From contig JAFUFO010000035.1 of the NCBI GenBank assembly GCA_017469885.1, positions 1 through 46,488 on the forward strand: a DNA stretch of 46,488 nucleotides. The letters are read 5' to 3'. Shown piece by piece: positions 17,018 to 24,831 of this stretch (positions are counted from its first letter, which is position 1; every line of letters begins with the position of its first letter). The translations under genes were made by a program, and so were the position numbers. The notes under the pieces are model-generated. The model was not told the DNA's origin. It saw only the letters and a list, made by a program, of their open reading frames with translations, and made no database searches. Origin of the DNA: Solobacterium sp. (lineage in GTDB: Bacteria > Bacillota_I > Bacilli_A > Erysipelotrichales > Erysipelotrichaceae).

Positions 17018-17686
17018 TCAGAGTTCTGTCACAACCGGTGCCATCAGGCTGGAGACAACCGTCAGATTGCCGTTGCGGGTGCGGATCGCATCCAGCATCG
17101 CCTTCTCCTTCGCGTTGTCCCGCAGCTGCACTTCATAGCGCAGCTCATAGAGCGCACCGAGGTTGACAGTCTTCATTGAGGTAAGGGATGCGCCGTAAGT
17201 AAACTTTTTGAAGATATCCGCAAAGGCGTCCGCATAATCCAGATCTTCCGGAATCGTGATCGTAAGGTAACGATGGGATGCGTCCTGCGCGAAGATGCCG
17301 AGTTTTGAACATCCTGCCATAACTGCGCAGATCACAAGGCTTGCCAGTAACGCATATGCGACATACCCGGTGCCGCAGGCAAGACCGGCGGCCATTGCCA
17401 GAAATACCGCGGCGATATCGCTCGCCTTTCCAGGGAGCGACCGGAAGCGGACAAGCGAGAAGGATCCGGCGACTGCGACGCCGACGCCGAGGTTTCCGTT
17501 TACCATCATGATGACCATCATAACGATCACCGGCAGGATGACCAGAGTCACCGAGAAGGACCGGGACGGTGTCCCGACTGCTTTATAGCTTAATGCGATG
17601 ATCAGGCCGCAGAGGACTGCCGCGCCTGCGCAGATTGCGATTTCTGAAAGTGTCAGCTGTGCTGCTGTTAAGACTGTGCCAAACAT
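17018..17686 (-). CDS. DUF4956 membrane protein
   Basis: The N-terminal half has about four hydrophobic helices (residues 5-35, 43-63, 66-80 and 90-125), with the conserved GVAVAGSFSLVRFRS between them. The C-terminal 90 residues form a soluble domain (YLTITIPEDLDYADAFADIF and TSMKTVNLGALYELRYEVQL). This architecture is the DUF4956 family, which is commonly encoded beside VTC-type polyphosphate polymerases. The biochemical role is not established. A strong AAAGGAG lies before the ATG, and the start overlaps the end of the VTC gene by 19 bases, so the two are coupled. Confidence 0.9.
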   Translation of the reverse strand: MFGTVLTAAQLTLSEIAICAGAAVLCGLIIALSYKAVGTPSRSFSVTLVILPVIVMMVIMMVNGNLGVGVAVAGSFSLVRFRSLPGKASDIAAVFLAMAAGLACGTGYVAYALLASLVICAVMAGCSKLGIFAQDASHRYLTITIPEDLDYADAFADIFKKFTYGASLTSMKTVNLGALYELRYEVQLRDNAKEKAMLDAIRTRNGNLTVVSSLMAPVVTEL

Positions 17687-18465
17687 GTTACGTTCTCCTT
17701 TCGTGCCGCGGTATAAGCAGGATATCCTGCGGCGGCTGTTTTATGACTGGCGGTCCGGTTCACGGACGCTTTGAATAATTCAGAATAGATCGTGCCGTAC
17801 TTCGAGAAGTTTCTCCGGTACAGCTTCATTTCACTCAGGATCTGTGTGAGCCAGAGCGGATAACGGTCGCTCACCTTGATTTCCATCAGGACTTCATCGT
17901 CACCGGTGATCATGGTTTCCTCTCCGGTTTTATGAAGACTCAGATGATTCAGCCGATAACAGATATCAGTGTCAAACGTGATTCTCAGATCCGCCTCTTC
18001 AATGCCGGAGAATGCCTTGCGATGATAGGCAATGAACATCTTTTCTTCAAGGTTCCTTGACTCTGCCAGATACGTGATTTCCGAAGCGATCTGCGATTCG
18101 TCCTTCAGGGCCTTTCCATAACGGAAGTAGGCAGCGGCTTCCCGTTCGCCTATCGCGATGCGGCGCTTGACGCCGGTATCCCTGAATTTTTTCTTGATCT
18201 CCAGGAAACATGGCTTCTTATCATCCGGCTCTCCATAGGTTCTCAGCCGAAGCTTTTCCTTGTACTGAGGATGACCGAGACAATGGATGATCAGCGCATT
18301 GTCCGGAGTGTCGTAATAGATGTTGTGAAGATCATATTCCGGATACCTGTCCGGCTGAAGATGCGGCATCGCCTTGCGGAGAAATTCTTCCGCCTGTGCT
18401 TTTGTCAGCGGGAACTTGTGTTCCACCCGCATCATGGTTGCTTCAAATACTGCGCTGGTGTTCAT
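17668..18465 (-). CDS. VTC-domain polyphosphate polymerase-like protein
   Basis: The protein is a triphosphate-tunnel (TTM) fold of the VTC group, whose eukaryotic member makes polyphosphate from ATP. Tunnel motifs are visible: RVEHKFPL, KLRLRTYGE, FLEIKKKF followed by VKRRIAI, LMEIKVSDRYP and RRNFSKYGTIY. These supply the alternating basic and acidic residues that bind phosphate and metal. There is no membrane segment; it probably works with the DUF4956 membrane partner encoded next. In many gut Bacillota a CotH gene is also present, but not here. The ATG has GGGAGGT at an ideal distance. Enzymatic activity is inferred from the family. Confidence 0.88.
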   Translation of the reverse strand: MNTSAVFEATMMRVEHKFPLTKAQAEEFLRKAMPHLQPDRYPEYDLHNIYYDTPDNALIIHCLGHPQYKEKLRLRTYGEPDDKKPCFLEIKKKFRDTGVKRRIAIGEREAAAYFRYGKALKDESQIASEITYLAESRNLEEKMFIAYHRKAFSGIEEADLRITFDTDICYRLNHLSLHKTGEETMITGDDEVLMEIKVSDRYPLWLTQILSEMKLYRRNFSKYGTIYSELFKASVNRTASHKTAAAGYPAYTAARKENVTCLAQS

Positions 18466-18557
18466 GTGGATTACCTCCCTGCACCCGTAAGACTACCGGT
18501 TGAATCTGTGACAAATCTGATACCAATGTGAATTTTGTCTGAACAATGTCATGCATG

Positions 18558-18592
18558 AAAAAAACAGGCATCCGGTTGTTCTGAATGCCTGT
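18558..18592 (-). terminator. Intrinsic terminator of the TetR/coiled-coil pair
   Basis: On the minus strand ACAGGCAT pairs with ATGCCTGT around a 13-base loop and is followed by seven T. Confidence 0.85.
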
Positions 18593-18620
18593 TGCGAATT
18601 GCATATCTCTGATTTTCTGA

Positions 18621-18998
18621 TTATTTGCTCTTCTGTTCGAGATCGCGAAGCTGATCGTTCAGAAGCTCAACGAGGCGCCGCTTGGAATCAATGATCGTGA
18701 GCACATCGCTCATATCATCCATTTTCCGTCCGCTCTGCAGGGACTCATAATATGCTTCGCCAAGCCGGATATAGGACTTGTTCAGACTACGGGTATGTTC
18801 ACCGATCTGGGAACGCAGTTCAATCTTCTTCCGCTCCCGTGCGATGGTGTCAGACAGATCCTTTGTATTGTCGCGGACAAACTTTACGACCTTGTCACTT
18901 TCGCTGTCGACGTATTTCATCCAGTCGTTTGTTGATTTTTCAAAGCGGGTGCTGAACTTTTTCAGTTCCTGTTCAAGTTTCTTCATTTCATCTGCCAT
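18621..18998 (-). CDS. Coiled-coil protein of unknown function in a TetR operon
   Basis: The 125 residues are almost entirely helical and highly charged, with heptad-like segments at 3-30 (MKKLEQELKKFSTRFEKS) and 95-122 (SKRRLVELLNDQLRDLEQKS). A middle segment IGEHTRSLNKSYIRLGEAYYESL resembles small cytosolic proteins often annotated as zinc-ribbon or coiled-coil, but no cysteines are present. No signal peptide or membrane segment is seen. It starts three bases after the TetR stop, so the regulator and this protein are made from one autoregulated transcript. It is probably the main target of that regulator. Function unknown. Confidence 0.8.
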   Translation of the reverse strand: MADEMKKLEQELKKFSTRFEKSTNDWMKYVDSESDKVVKFVRDNTKDLSDTIARERKKIELRSQIGEHTRSLNKSYIRLGEAYYESLQSGRKMDDMSDVLTIIDSKRRLVELLNDQLRDLEQKSK

Positions 18999-19001
18999 TT
19001 G

Positions 19002-19568
19002 TTATTTTCCTGCCTTTCCGATCAGTTCATCGATCATGGTTTTGATTTCCTTAAGGTCGCTCCCTGCCTGTCCTGCAAGATCCGCGATCCCGCTGACGAT
19101 CAGTTTTGCGAAGTATTCCGGATTCGGAACACTCATCTTTTTCAGTTCATTTCCTTCTTTCAGAAGTTTTGACAGCGTTTCAGACGCCGTCTGCTTTGCC
19201 TCTTCCACACTGCGGGAAGACAGGATCGTCAGATCGATCGTATCGTTCTTCCCCTGCAGGTTGTCCCACATCGTACGGAATGAGGTAATGGTATTTTCCA
19301 GAAATCCGTTCAGCCGCTCGTCAAAGTCGTTGGCCGGGTCAAGCGAACGCTGAATTGCCTGGCGAAAATCCTTGTTGTATTTTTCGCTGATGGCATCAAT
19401 CACATCATCCTTTGATTTGAAATAGTAATAGAACAGTCCTTTTGCGACATCCAGTTCCCGGACGATGGAATTGACCGTTGTATCCACGATACCGTTTTCC
19501 CGGAACAGTTTTTCCGCTGCCTCTACAAACTCACTGCGGCGGACTTCCGTATCTTTCAGCTCTTTCAC
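19002..19568 (-). CDS. TetR-family transcriptional repressor
   Basis: The DNA-binding domain occupies the first 55 residues: RRSEFVEAAEKLFRENG, TTVNSIVRELDVAKGLFYYYFKSKDDVIDAI, a classic TetR helix-turn-helix. The remaining residues form the ligand-binding helical domain. ATG starts further upstream are open, but GTG 19568 is preferred because GGAGG lies eight bases before it; the ATG at 19583 forms part of that site and has no site of its own. The product is then 188 residues. A palindrome at 19601-19617, just upstream, is the likely operator. The inducer is unknown. Confidence 0.9.
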   Translation of the reverse strand: MKELKDTEVRRSEFVEAAEKLFRENGIVDTTVNSIVRELDVAKGLFYYYFKSKDDVIDAISEKYNKDFRQAIQRSLDPANDFDERLNGFLENTITSFRTMWDNLQGKNDTIDLTILSSRSVEEAKQTASETLSKLLKEGNELKKMSVPNPEYFAKLIVSGIADLAGQAGSDLKEIKTMIDELIGKAGK

Positions 19569-19600
19569 AGGTCTCACCTCCATAAATCCAATGTATATAC

Positions 19601-19617
19601 TGACTGACCGCCAGTCA
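19601..19617. promoter_or_regulatory. Palindromic TetR-type operator
   Basis: TGACTG and CAGTCA flank a 5-base centre (ACCGC). Read on the minus strand a TTGACT -35-like hexamer overlaps it, so the repressor would block its own promoter. TGACTGACC-type palindromes are common TetR-family operators. It lies between the divergent TetR and rlmA genes and could affect both. Confidence 0.75.
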
Positions 19618-19652
19618 ATAGCTTTGGGCAATTATGTGAAAACTGCGTATTT

Positions 19653-19661
19653 TGATAGAAT
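19653..19661 (+). promoter_or_regulatory. Extended -10 promoter of rlmA, close to the start codon
   Basis: TGATAGAAT (TG plus TAGAAT) ends seven bases before the ATG at 19669. Transcription would begin at or next to the start codon, and no ribosome binding site is seen, so the mRNA may be leaderless. Confidence 0.5.
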
Positions 19662-19668
19662 ATAAGTT

Positions 19669-20466
19669 ATGAAATTAATCTGTCCTATCTGCGGAAAACC
19701 GCTTGTAAAACAGGAACGCTCCGCGTTGTGTGAACAACGTCATTGTTTTGATTATGCAAAATCCGGATATCTGAACCTTCTGCGCTCTTCCGGCGGAGAA
19801 CATGGCGACAATGCGGCCATGGTTCAGGCGAGGACTGCCTTCCTGGAGACCGGCGCATATGCGTTTCTGCGGGAGACGATTGCCTCAGTTCTGAACGAGG
19901 AACCCGTTGATGTCTTTGCGGATCTTGGCTGCGGGGAAGGCTATTACACCGGAATGTGTCCCGGAAATGAAAAATACGGCTTTGATCTGTCGAAAGCCGC
20001 CGTCACCAGAGCCTCAAAAACGGATAAGACCACCCAATACGCGATTGCCTCGATCTTTCATCTTCCCCTGCCTGATGCGTCCGTTGACGCGGCGCTGACC
20101 TGTTTTGCGCCGGCTGCGGGAGAAGAACTCGACCGCATTCTGAAACCGGGCGGACGGTTTGTCTTTGTCCAGCCTGCCGCACGGCATCTTTATGAGCTGA
20201 AGGATGTGCTCTATGAGAGCCCTTATGAAAATGACGAAACGCCTCCGGCGCTTCCCGAATCGCTGCGTATGGAAAAGGAACGCATTATCACCCGCATGTT
20301 TCATGCGGACAACGCGTCCCTGATGAATCTCTTTCAGATGACTCCCTACGCCTATAAGACCGGAGCGGAAGGAACCGCACGTCTTGGTGAAGTTCCCTTC
20401 CTGGATATCACAGCCTCGTTTGTGATCCGGGTTTACCGGCGGGCCGGTTCATCCTCCATCTCGTAA
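19669..20466 (+). CDS. rlmA: 23S rRNA (guanine-N1) methyltransferase RlmA
   Basis: RlmA methylates G745 or G748 in helix 35 of 23S rRNA; Gram-positive members usually act on G748, and this can affect macrolide binding. The N-terminal zinc ribbon has CPIC (5-8) and a second pair in CEQRHCFD, followed by the family segment AKSGYLNLL. The SAM-binding motif is FADLGCGEGYYTG (about 83-95). The 265 residues match the family. The start must be here because the zinc ribbon begins immediately. Its 3' end overlaps the end of the convergent fumarase beta gene by 34 bases. Confidence 0.92.
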   Translation: MKLICPICGKPLVKQERSALCEQRHCFDYAKSGYLNLLRSSGGEHGDNAAMVQARTAFLETGAYAFLRETIASVLNEEPVDVFADLGCGEGYYTGMCPGNEKYGFDLSKAAVTRASKTDKTTQYAIASIFHLPLPDASVDAALTCFAPAAGEELDRILKPGGRFVFVQPAARHLYELKDVLYESPYENDETPPALPESLRMEKERIITRMFHADNASLMNLFQMTPYAYKTGAEGTARLGEVPFLDITASFVIRVYRRAGSSSIS

Positions 20467-20978
20467 ATATCGTTTCCCTCGCTGTCGATTCCGACAAAAC
20501 AGGGAAACTCTTTTAATGTGAGCTTTACAACCGCTTCCGCAAGCAGGTCTTCATACGCCACCGGCTCGGCATGAATGATGCAGTGGGAAAGCAGTGCGCC
20601 GGCGCCGCCGCAGGCGACAAAATACACGCCGTGATGTCTGCGGATACTGTCAATGACCTCCGGGCTTCTGCGGCCTTTTCCGATCATGACTCGCAGCCCC
20701 TCGTCCATCAGCTTCGGGGTATATTTATCCATCCGGCTGCTCGTCGTGGGACCGGCAGATCCGATTGCCCGTCCGTCGGATGCCGGTGTCGGACCGACAT
20801 AATAGACCGCCGCATTCTCAATTTCAAACGGCAGCGGTTCACCGCGCTCGAGCGCCTCGATCATCCGTTTATGCGCCGCATCGCGCGCCGTATATACCGT
20901 TCCGGAAAGCAGCACCCGGTCCCCTGCGTGCAGGGAAGTCAGGAGTGTTTCTTCTGCGGGAAGTGTAATGGTCTTCAT
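20433..20978 (-). CDS. Class I fumarate hydratase (or tartrate dehydratase), beta subunit
   Basis: This is the C-terminal subunit of the two-subunit Fe-S hydro-lyase family that interconverts fumarate and malate. The protein shows the family's swivelling domain: GDRVLLSGTVYTARDAAHKR, YYVGPTPA, GSAGPTTSSRMDKYTP and VYFVACGGAGALLS. The 181 residues fit the beta subunit. AAGGAGG lies seven bases before the ATG, and the start overlaps the alpha stop by ATGA. Fumarase is favoured over L-tartrate dehydratase because no tartrate genes are nearby, but sequence alone does not settle it. Confidence 0.9.
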   Translation of the reverse strand: MKTITLPAEETLLTSLHAGDRVLLSGTVYTARDAAHKRMIEALERGEPLPFEIENAAVYYVGPTPASDGRAIGSAGPTTSSRMDKYTPKLMDEGLRVMIGKGRRSPEVIDSIRRHHGVYFVACGGAGALLSHCIIHAEPVAYEDLLAEAVVKLTLKEFPCFVGIDSEGNDIYEMEDEPARR

Positions 20979-21823
20979 AATACAACCTCCTTATGCCGGC
21001 AGGCATGACAACAGATATTGACCGCACACGGCAGGCCTGCGATATGAGTCGGTGCTGTTTCAATCTTTACGGACAATGCGGTTGTGACGCCATGCAGCCC
21101 CATCGGGCCGATCATCAGCTGATTGGCGGCTTCAAGCAGTTCGTCTTCCAGCTTCCGGTACCGTTCATCCGCATTTCCGTCATCCAGCTTTCTGAGCAGT
21201 GCCCGCTTGGACAGATATGCACTGTAGTCAAAGGTACCGCCGATCCCGACACCGACGATCATCGGCGGGCAGGCATTCGGACCGGCAAGACGGATCGTCT
21301 CAATCACAAAGTCCTTTACCCCTTCCAGTCCTTCGGCCGGTTTCAGCATTTTGATCCGGCTCATGTTCTCAGAGCCGAATCCCTTTGCGGTAAGCTCAAT
21401 TCTGACCTGATCACCTTCCGTAATGTCAAAGTACACGACAGCCGGTGTATTGTCTTTTGTATTGACGCGGTCAAACAGCGGATCGCTGACAACCGAGGCG
21501 CGCAGATGGGATTCCGTATACGCCTGGCGCACGCCTTCCTGCACCGCATCCTTCACGGATCCTCCGGTGAAGTGCACCTCCTGTCCGGCATGGATCCATA
21601 CCGTCACAAGACCGGTGTCCTGACAGATCGGAATCCGCTCTTCGGACGCAATCTTCGCATTTTCTTCCAGCATTTCCATCGCTGCCTGAGACCGGATGCC
21701 CGGTTCGGCATCTTTTGCCTCGTGCAGCTTTTTCAGGATATCCGGGCTGTAGTCAAAGGCGATCTCCTGACAGGCGGCTTTTACCACTGCGGTAATATCG
21801 CTGATGTTCACCTCTCTGATCAT
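20975..21823 (-). CDS. Class I fumarate hydratase (or tartrate dehydratase), alpha subunit
   Basis: This is the [4Fe-4S]-binding subunit. The three expected cluster cysteines are visible in [18 protein letters not shown] and [10 protein letters not shown]. The product has 282 residues, the usual length for the separate alpha subunit. A longer frame begins with TTG at 21856, but ATG 21823 has AAGGA seven bases upstream and fits the family. The gene is coupled to the beta subunit by a four-base overlap. It is divergent from htpG, and a -10-like TATAAT lies at 21856-21861. Confidence 0.92.
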   Translation of the reverse strand: MIREVNISDITAVVKAACQEIAFDYSPDILKKLHEAKDAEPGIRSQAAMEMLEENAKIASEERIPICQDTGLVTVWIHAGQEVHFTGGSVKDAVQEGVRQAYTESHLRASVVSDPLFDRVNTKDNTPAVVYFDITEGDQVRIELTAKGFGSENMSRIKMLKPAEGLEGVKDFVIETIRLAGPNACPPMIVGVGIGGTFDYSAYLSKRALLRKLDDGNADERYRKLEDELLEAANQLMIGPMGLHGVTTALSVKIETAPTHIAGLPCAVNICCHACRHKEVVL

Positions 21824-21855
21824 ATGCATTTCCTTCTTATCCGTTTTACGCACCA

Positions 21856-21861
21856 ATTATA
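21856..21861 (-). promoter_or_regulatory. Probable -10 box of the fumarase operon
   Basis: A perfect TATAAT on the minus strand lies 32 bases before the alpha-subunit ATG. The -35 is not clear. Confidence 0.45.
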
Positions 21862-21889
21862 TATTGTTTTGCGCAGAGAGCACCCCCAC

Positions 21890-21918
21890 TTGAAGAGTTT
21901 TGGACAGCGTGCTATATT
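21890..21918 (+). promoter_or_regulatory. Sigma-A type promoter of htpG
   Basis: TTGAAG (21890-21895) and TATATT (21913-21918) are separated by exactly 17 bases. The start point is expected near 21925, inside the CIRCE element. Confidence 0.75.
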
Positions 21919-21945
21919 TTAGCAGTCGGCACATAAGAGTGCTAA
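21919..21945 (+). promoter_or_regulatory. CIRCE element (HrcA operator)
   Basis: TTAGCAGTC, nine bases, GAGTGCTAA. The consensus is TTAGCACTC-N9-GAGTGCTAA, so there is one mismatch in the left arm and none in the right arm. It begins immediately after the -10 box, the usual position for repression by HrcA. hrcA itself is not in the window. Confidence 0.92.
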
Positions 21946-21977
21946 AACAACAAAACGTTACGGAGGTATTAAAAATC

Positions 21978-23915
21978 ATGGCAAAGAAACAGTTTAAGGC
22001 AGAATCCAGACGCCTGCTGGAGATGATGATCAACTCCATTTACACCAATCGTGAAATCTTCCTGCGGGAACTGATTTCCAACGCAAGCGATGCTCTGGAC
22101 AAGCGGTATTTTGAAGGACTGACCGACAAGTCCAAGAATGCATCGAAGAAAGATCTCTGGATCAAGATCACCCCGAATAAGGAAGCCCGGACACTGGTCA
22201 TTGAAGATACCGGTATCGGTATGAATGAGAAGGAACTGGAATCCAATCTCGGAACGATTGCCCGTTCCGGCTCTGCGGAATTCCGCGAAGCCCTTGAAAA
22301 GAACACATCCAAGATCGATATCATCGGTCAGTTCGGTGTCGGTTTCTACAGCGCCTTCATGGTCGCAAAGAAGGTAACCGTTGATTCCCGCCCGGCCGGC
22401 GGAGACAAGGCATACCGCTGGGTTTCTTCCGGTGAAGACGGCTATACCATCTCAGAAATTGAAAAGGATACCGTCGGCACCACCATCACCCTGGAACTCA
22501 AGGATGATACGGAAGATGAGAAGTTCGGTGAATTCCTGGAAGAATGGACGATCCGCAATCTCATCAAGAAGTACAGCGACTATGTCCGTTATCCGATCAA
22601 AATGGATGTGAAGAAGTCCATTCCCGATCCGACCGAAGAAGGAAAGACCATCGACACCATGGAAGAGGAAACCCTCAACTCCATGGTTCCGCTCTGGAAG
22701 AAAAACAAAAACAAGATCAGCGACGAGGACTATAACGAGTTCTACAAGAGCACCTTCTCCGACTGGGAGAACCCGCAGCGTCACCTGCATTACAACGTGG
22801 AAGGAAATGTCAGCTACACTGCCCTGCTATACATTCCGGGAAAGACCCCGTTCAACTTTTACAATACGGACTATGAATCCGGCCTGCGTCTTTATTCCAA
22901 AGGTGTCTTCATTCTCGACAATGCCAAGGACCTCCTTCCGGAGTGTTACCGGTTTGTGAAAGGTCTCGTGGACAGTGATGACCTGAACCTGAACATCTCC
23001 CGTGAGATTCTCCAGCAGGACCGCCAGGTCAAGGCACTCTCCAAGTCCATTGACAAGAAGATCACCGGCATGCTGGAAGATATGCTGGAGAAAGAGCGTG
23101 AAGAATATGAGAAGTTCTATGAGAACTTCGGTCTCAATCTGAAGTACAGCATCTACAAATCCTACGGTGCCCTCAAGGACAAACTCCAGGACTTCCTGCT
23201 GTACCGTTCCTCCAAAGACGGTGCGTACACTACCCTGAAGGAATATGTTTCCCGCATGAAGGAGGACCAGAAGGAAATCTATTACGCCTGCGGATCCACC
23301 ATTGACGATATCGAGAAACTTCCGGTTCTTTCCAAGGTAAGAAACAAGGAATATGAGATCCTCTACTTCACGGATTCCATCGATGAGTTTGTCATCCGGA
23401 TGATGATGAACTATGACGAAAAGCCGTTCCGTTCTGTCACGGAGGCAAGTCTTGACCTCGATACCGAAGAGGAAAAGAAGGCACGCGAAACTGCCGCGGA
23501 AGAAAACAAGGACATGCTGGAGGCGATGAAGAACGCCCTCGGCGAAAATGTCAGTGAAGTACGCATCTCCTCCCGTCTGACGGATGATCCGGTCTGTCTC
23601 GTCGCCGATCAGGGAATGTCCATCGAAATGGAGAAAGTACTTTCCCAGGATCCGATGAACCGCGGTCTCAAGGCAACCAAGATTCTTGAGATCAACCCGA
23701 ATCATCCGATCTTCGCAAAGCTGCAGGATGTCTTCCGCACCCAGCCGGATGCGATCAATGATTATGCGGACATTCTCTATGATCAGGCCCGCCTGATTGA
23801 AGGTCTGCCGATTGAAGACCCGGCAGAGTATGCACGCCGCATCGTTGATCTGATGGTCAATGCAGCACTGCCAAAAAAAGACGACTCCCCTGTTGAAGCG
23901 GAAATCGTCGAATAA
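21978..23915 (+). CDS. htpG: Molecular chaperone HtpG (Hsp90)
   Basis: HtpG is the bacterial Hsp90, an ATP-dependent dimeric chaperone. The GHKL ATPase has ELISNASDALDK, EDTGIGM and GQFGVGFYSAF. The middle domain contains SDDLNLNISREILQQ with the conserved catalytic arginine region, and a C-terminal dimerisation domain ends in an acidic tail. The product is 645 residues. The frame opens upstream at 21900, but ATG 21978 matches the family start and has GGAGG ten bases before it. The promoter and CIRCE element place it under HrcA heat-shock control. Confidence 0.96.
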   Translation: MAKKQFKAESRRLLEMMINSIYTNREIFLRELISNASDALDKRYFEGLTDKSKNASKKDLWIKITPNKEARTLVIEDTGIGMNEKELESNLGTIARSGSAEFREALEKNTSKIDIIGQFGVGFYSAFMVAKKVTVDSRPAGGDKAYRWVSSGEDGYTISEIEKDTVGTTITLELKDDTEDEKFGEFLEEWTIRNLIKKYSDYVRYPIKMDVKKSIPDPTEEGKTIDTMEEETLNSMVPLWKKNKNKISDEDYNEFYKSTFSDWENPQRHLHYNVEGNVSYTALLYIPGKTPFNFYNTDYESGLRLYSKGVFILDNAKDLLPECYRFVKGLVDSDDLNLNISREILQQDRQVKALSKSIDKKITGMLEDMLEKEREEYEKFYENFGLNLKYSIYKSYGALKDKLQDFLLYRSSKDGAYTTLKEYVSRMKEDQKEIYYACGSTIDDIEKLPVLSKVRNKEYEILYFTDSIDEFVIRMMMNYDEKPFRSVTEASLDLDTEEEKKARETAAEENKDMLEAMKNALGENVSEVRISSRLTDDPVCLVADQGMSIEMEKVLSQDPMNRGLKATKILEINPNHPIFAKLQDVFRTQPDAINDYADILYDQARLIEGLPIEDPAEYARRIVDLMVNAALPKKDDSPVEAEIVE

Positions 23916-23929
23916 CCGGATTCATTTCT

Positions 23930-23957
23930 GATCAGCTCCTGTGAGCTGATCTTTTTT
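23930..23957 (+). terminator. Intrinsic terminator of htpG
   Basis: GATCAGCTC pairs perfectly with GAGCTGATC around a CTGT loop and is followed by six T. It touches the last codons of the convergent DMT gene. Confidence 0.9.
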
Positions 23958-24831
23958 ATTGTTTCTGTGATAACAGTACTGCCGCAAACATCAGTGCACA
24001 GCCGCACAGTTCCCGAACCGACAGCACTTCATGCAGTAAGAGAAAACCGAATACCGCACTGAAGACTGACTCAAGGCTGAGCAGTACACTGGCGGCGGCC
24101 GGATCTGCATCCTTCTGGCCGATCGCCTGCAGGGTGTAGCCAAGACCGGCAGACAGAAGACCTGCATACAGAATCGGGACTGCCGCTTTCCGGATTCCCG
24201 CCGGATCGATGCGTTCAAACAGAACCGCACCGATCATTCCAAGAAGCCCTGCCGCAAGAAACTGAATGCCCGAGAACCGGATCGGATCAAGGTCTTTGAC
24301 AACCCGGTCAATCACCAGAATATGCATCGCAAACGCGGCTGCGCAAAGCAGTTCCAGCAGTTCTCCGATCCCGATGGAGCCGTTCTCAGCCCCGGAAAGC
24401 AGAAACAGCGCAATCACTGCCAGCACAGCGGAAACCCAGATATGCATCTTTACCTTCCGCCGCAGAAAGACGGCCGCAAATACCGGTACCAGCACCACAT
24501 ACAGCGAGGTAATAAACCCTGCCTTTCCGGCAGTTGTCCAGCGGATTCCTGCCTGTTGAAGCACACTTGCGATGATCAGAATCACACCACAGAGAATGCC
24601 TGTTTTAACAAGATCCTTATGATTGTTTCGTTTCGGCAGTGACAGCCAGCGTTCCAGCGGCTTTGCCAGTAACAGAATCTCCGCCCCGCCAAGCAGGAAC
24701 CGGATGCCGTTAAACGTCCAGGGACCGATGGAATCTGCCGCAACCGACTGCGCTGTAAACGCACAGCCCCAGATCATGGCCGCGCCAAGCAGAAACAGTG
24801 AGCCGCGCAGCTTCTTACTGACTTCGTTCAC
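23956..24831 (-). CDS. EamA/DMT-family transporter
   Basis: This is an inner-membrane exporter of the drug/metabolite transporter superfamily with about ten transmembrane helices in two EamA repeats. The first repeat begins LLGAAMIWGCAFTAQSVA, and the second contains LYAGLLSAGLGYTLQAIGQ and PAAASVLLSLESVFSAVFG, a typical EamA signature. A longer frame starts at ATG 24861, but GTG 24831 has AGGGG seven bases upstream and gives a normal 291-residue protein. It overlaps the CDF gene by 17 bases. The substrate is unknown; amino acids or related metabolites are common for the family. Confidence 0.9.
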   Translation of the reverse strand: MNEVSKKLRGSLFLLGAAMIWGCAFTAQSVAADSIGPWTFNGIRFLLGGAEILLLAKPLERWLSLPKRNNHKDLVKTGILCGVILIIASVLQQAGIRWTTAGKAGFITSLYVVLVPVFAAVFLRRKVKMHIWVSAVLAVIALFLLSGAENGSIGIGELLELLCAAAFAMHILVIDRVVKDLDPIRFSGIQFLAAGLLGMIGAVLFERIDPAGIRKAAVPILYAGLLSAGLGYTLQAIGQKDADPAAASVLLSLESVFSAVFGFLLLHEVLSVRELCGCALMFAAVLLSQKQ

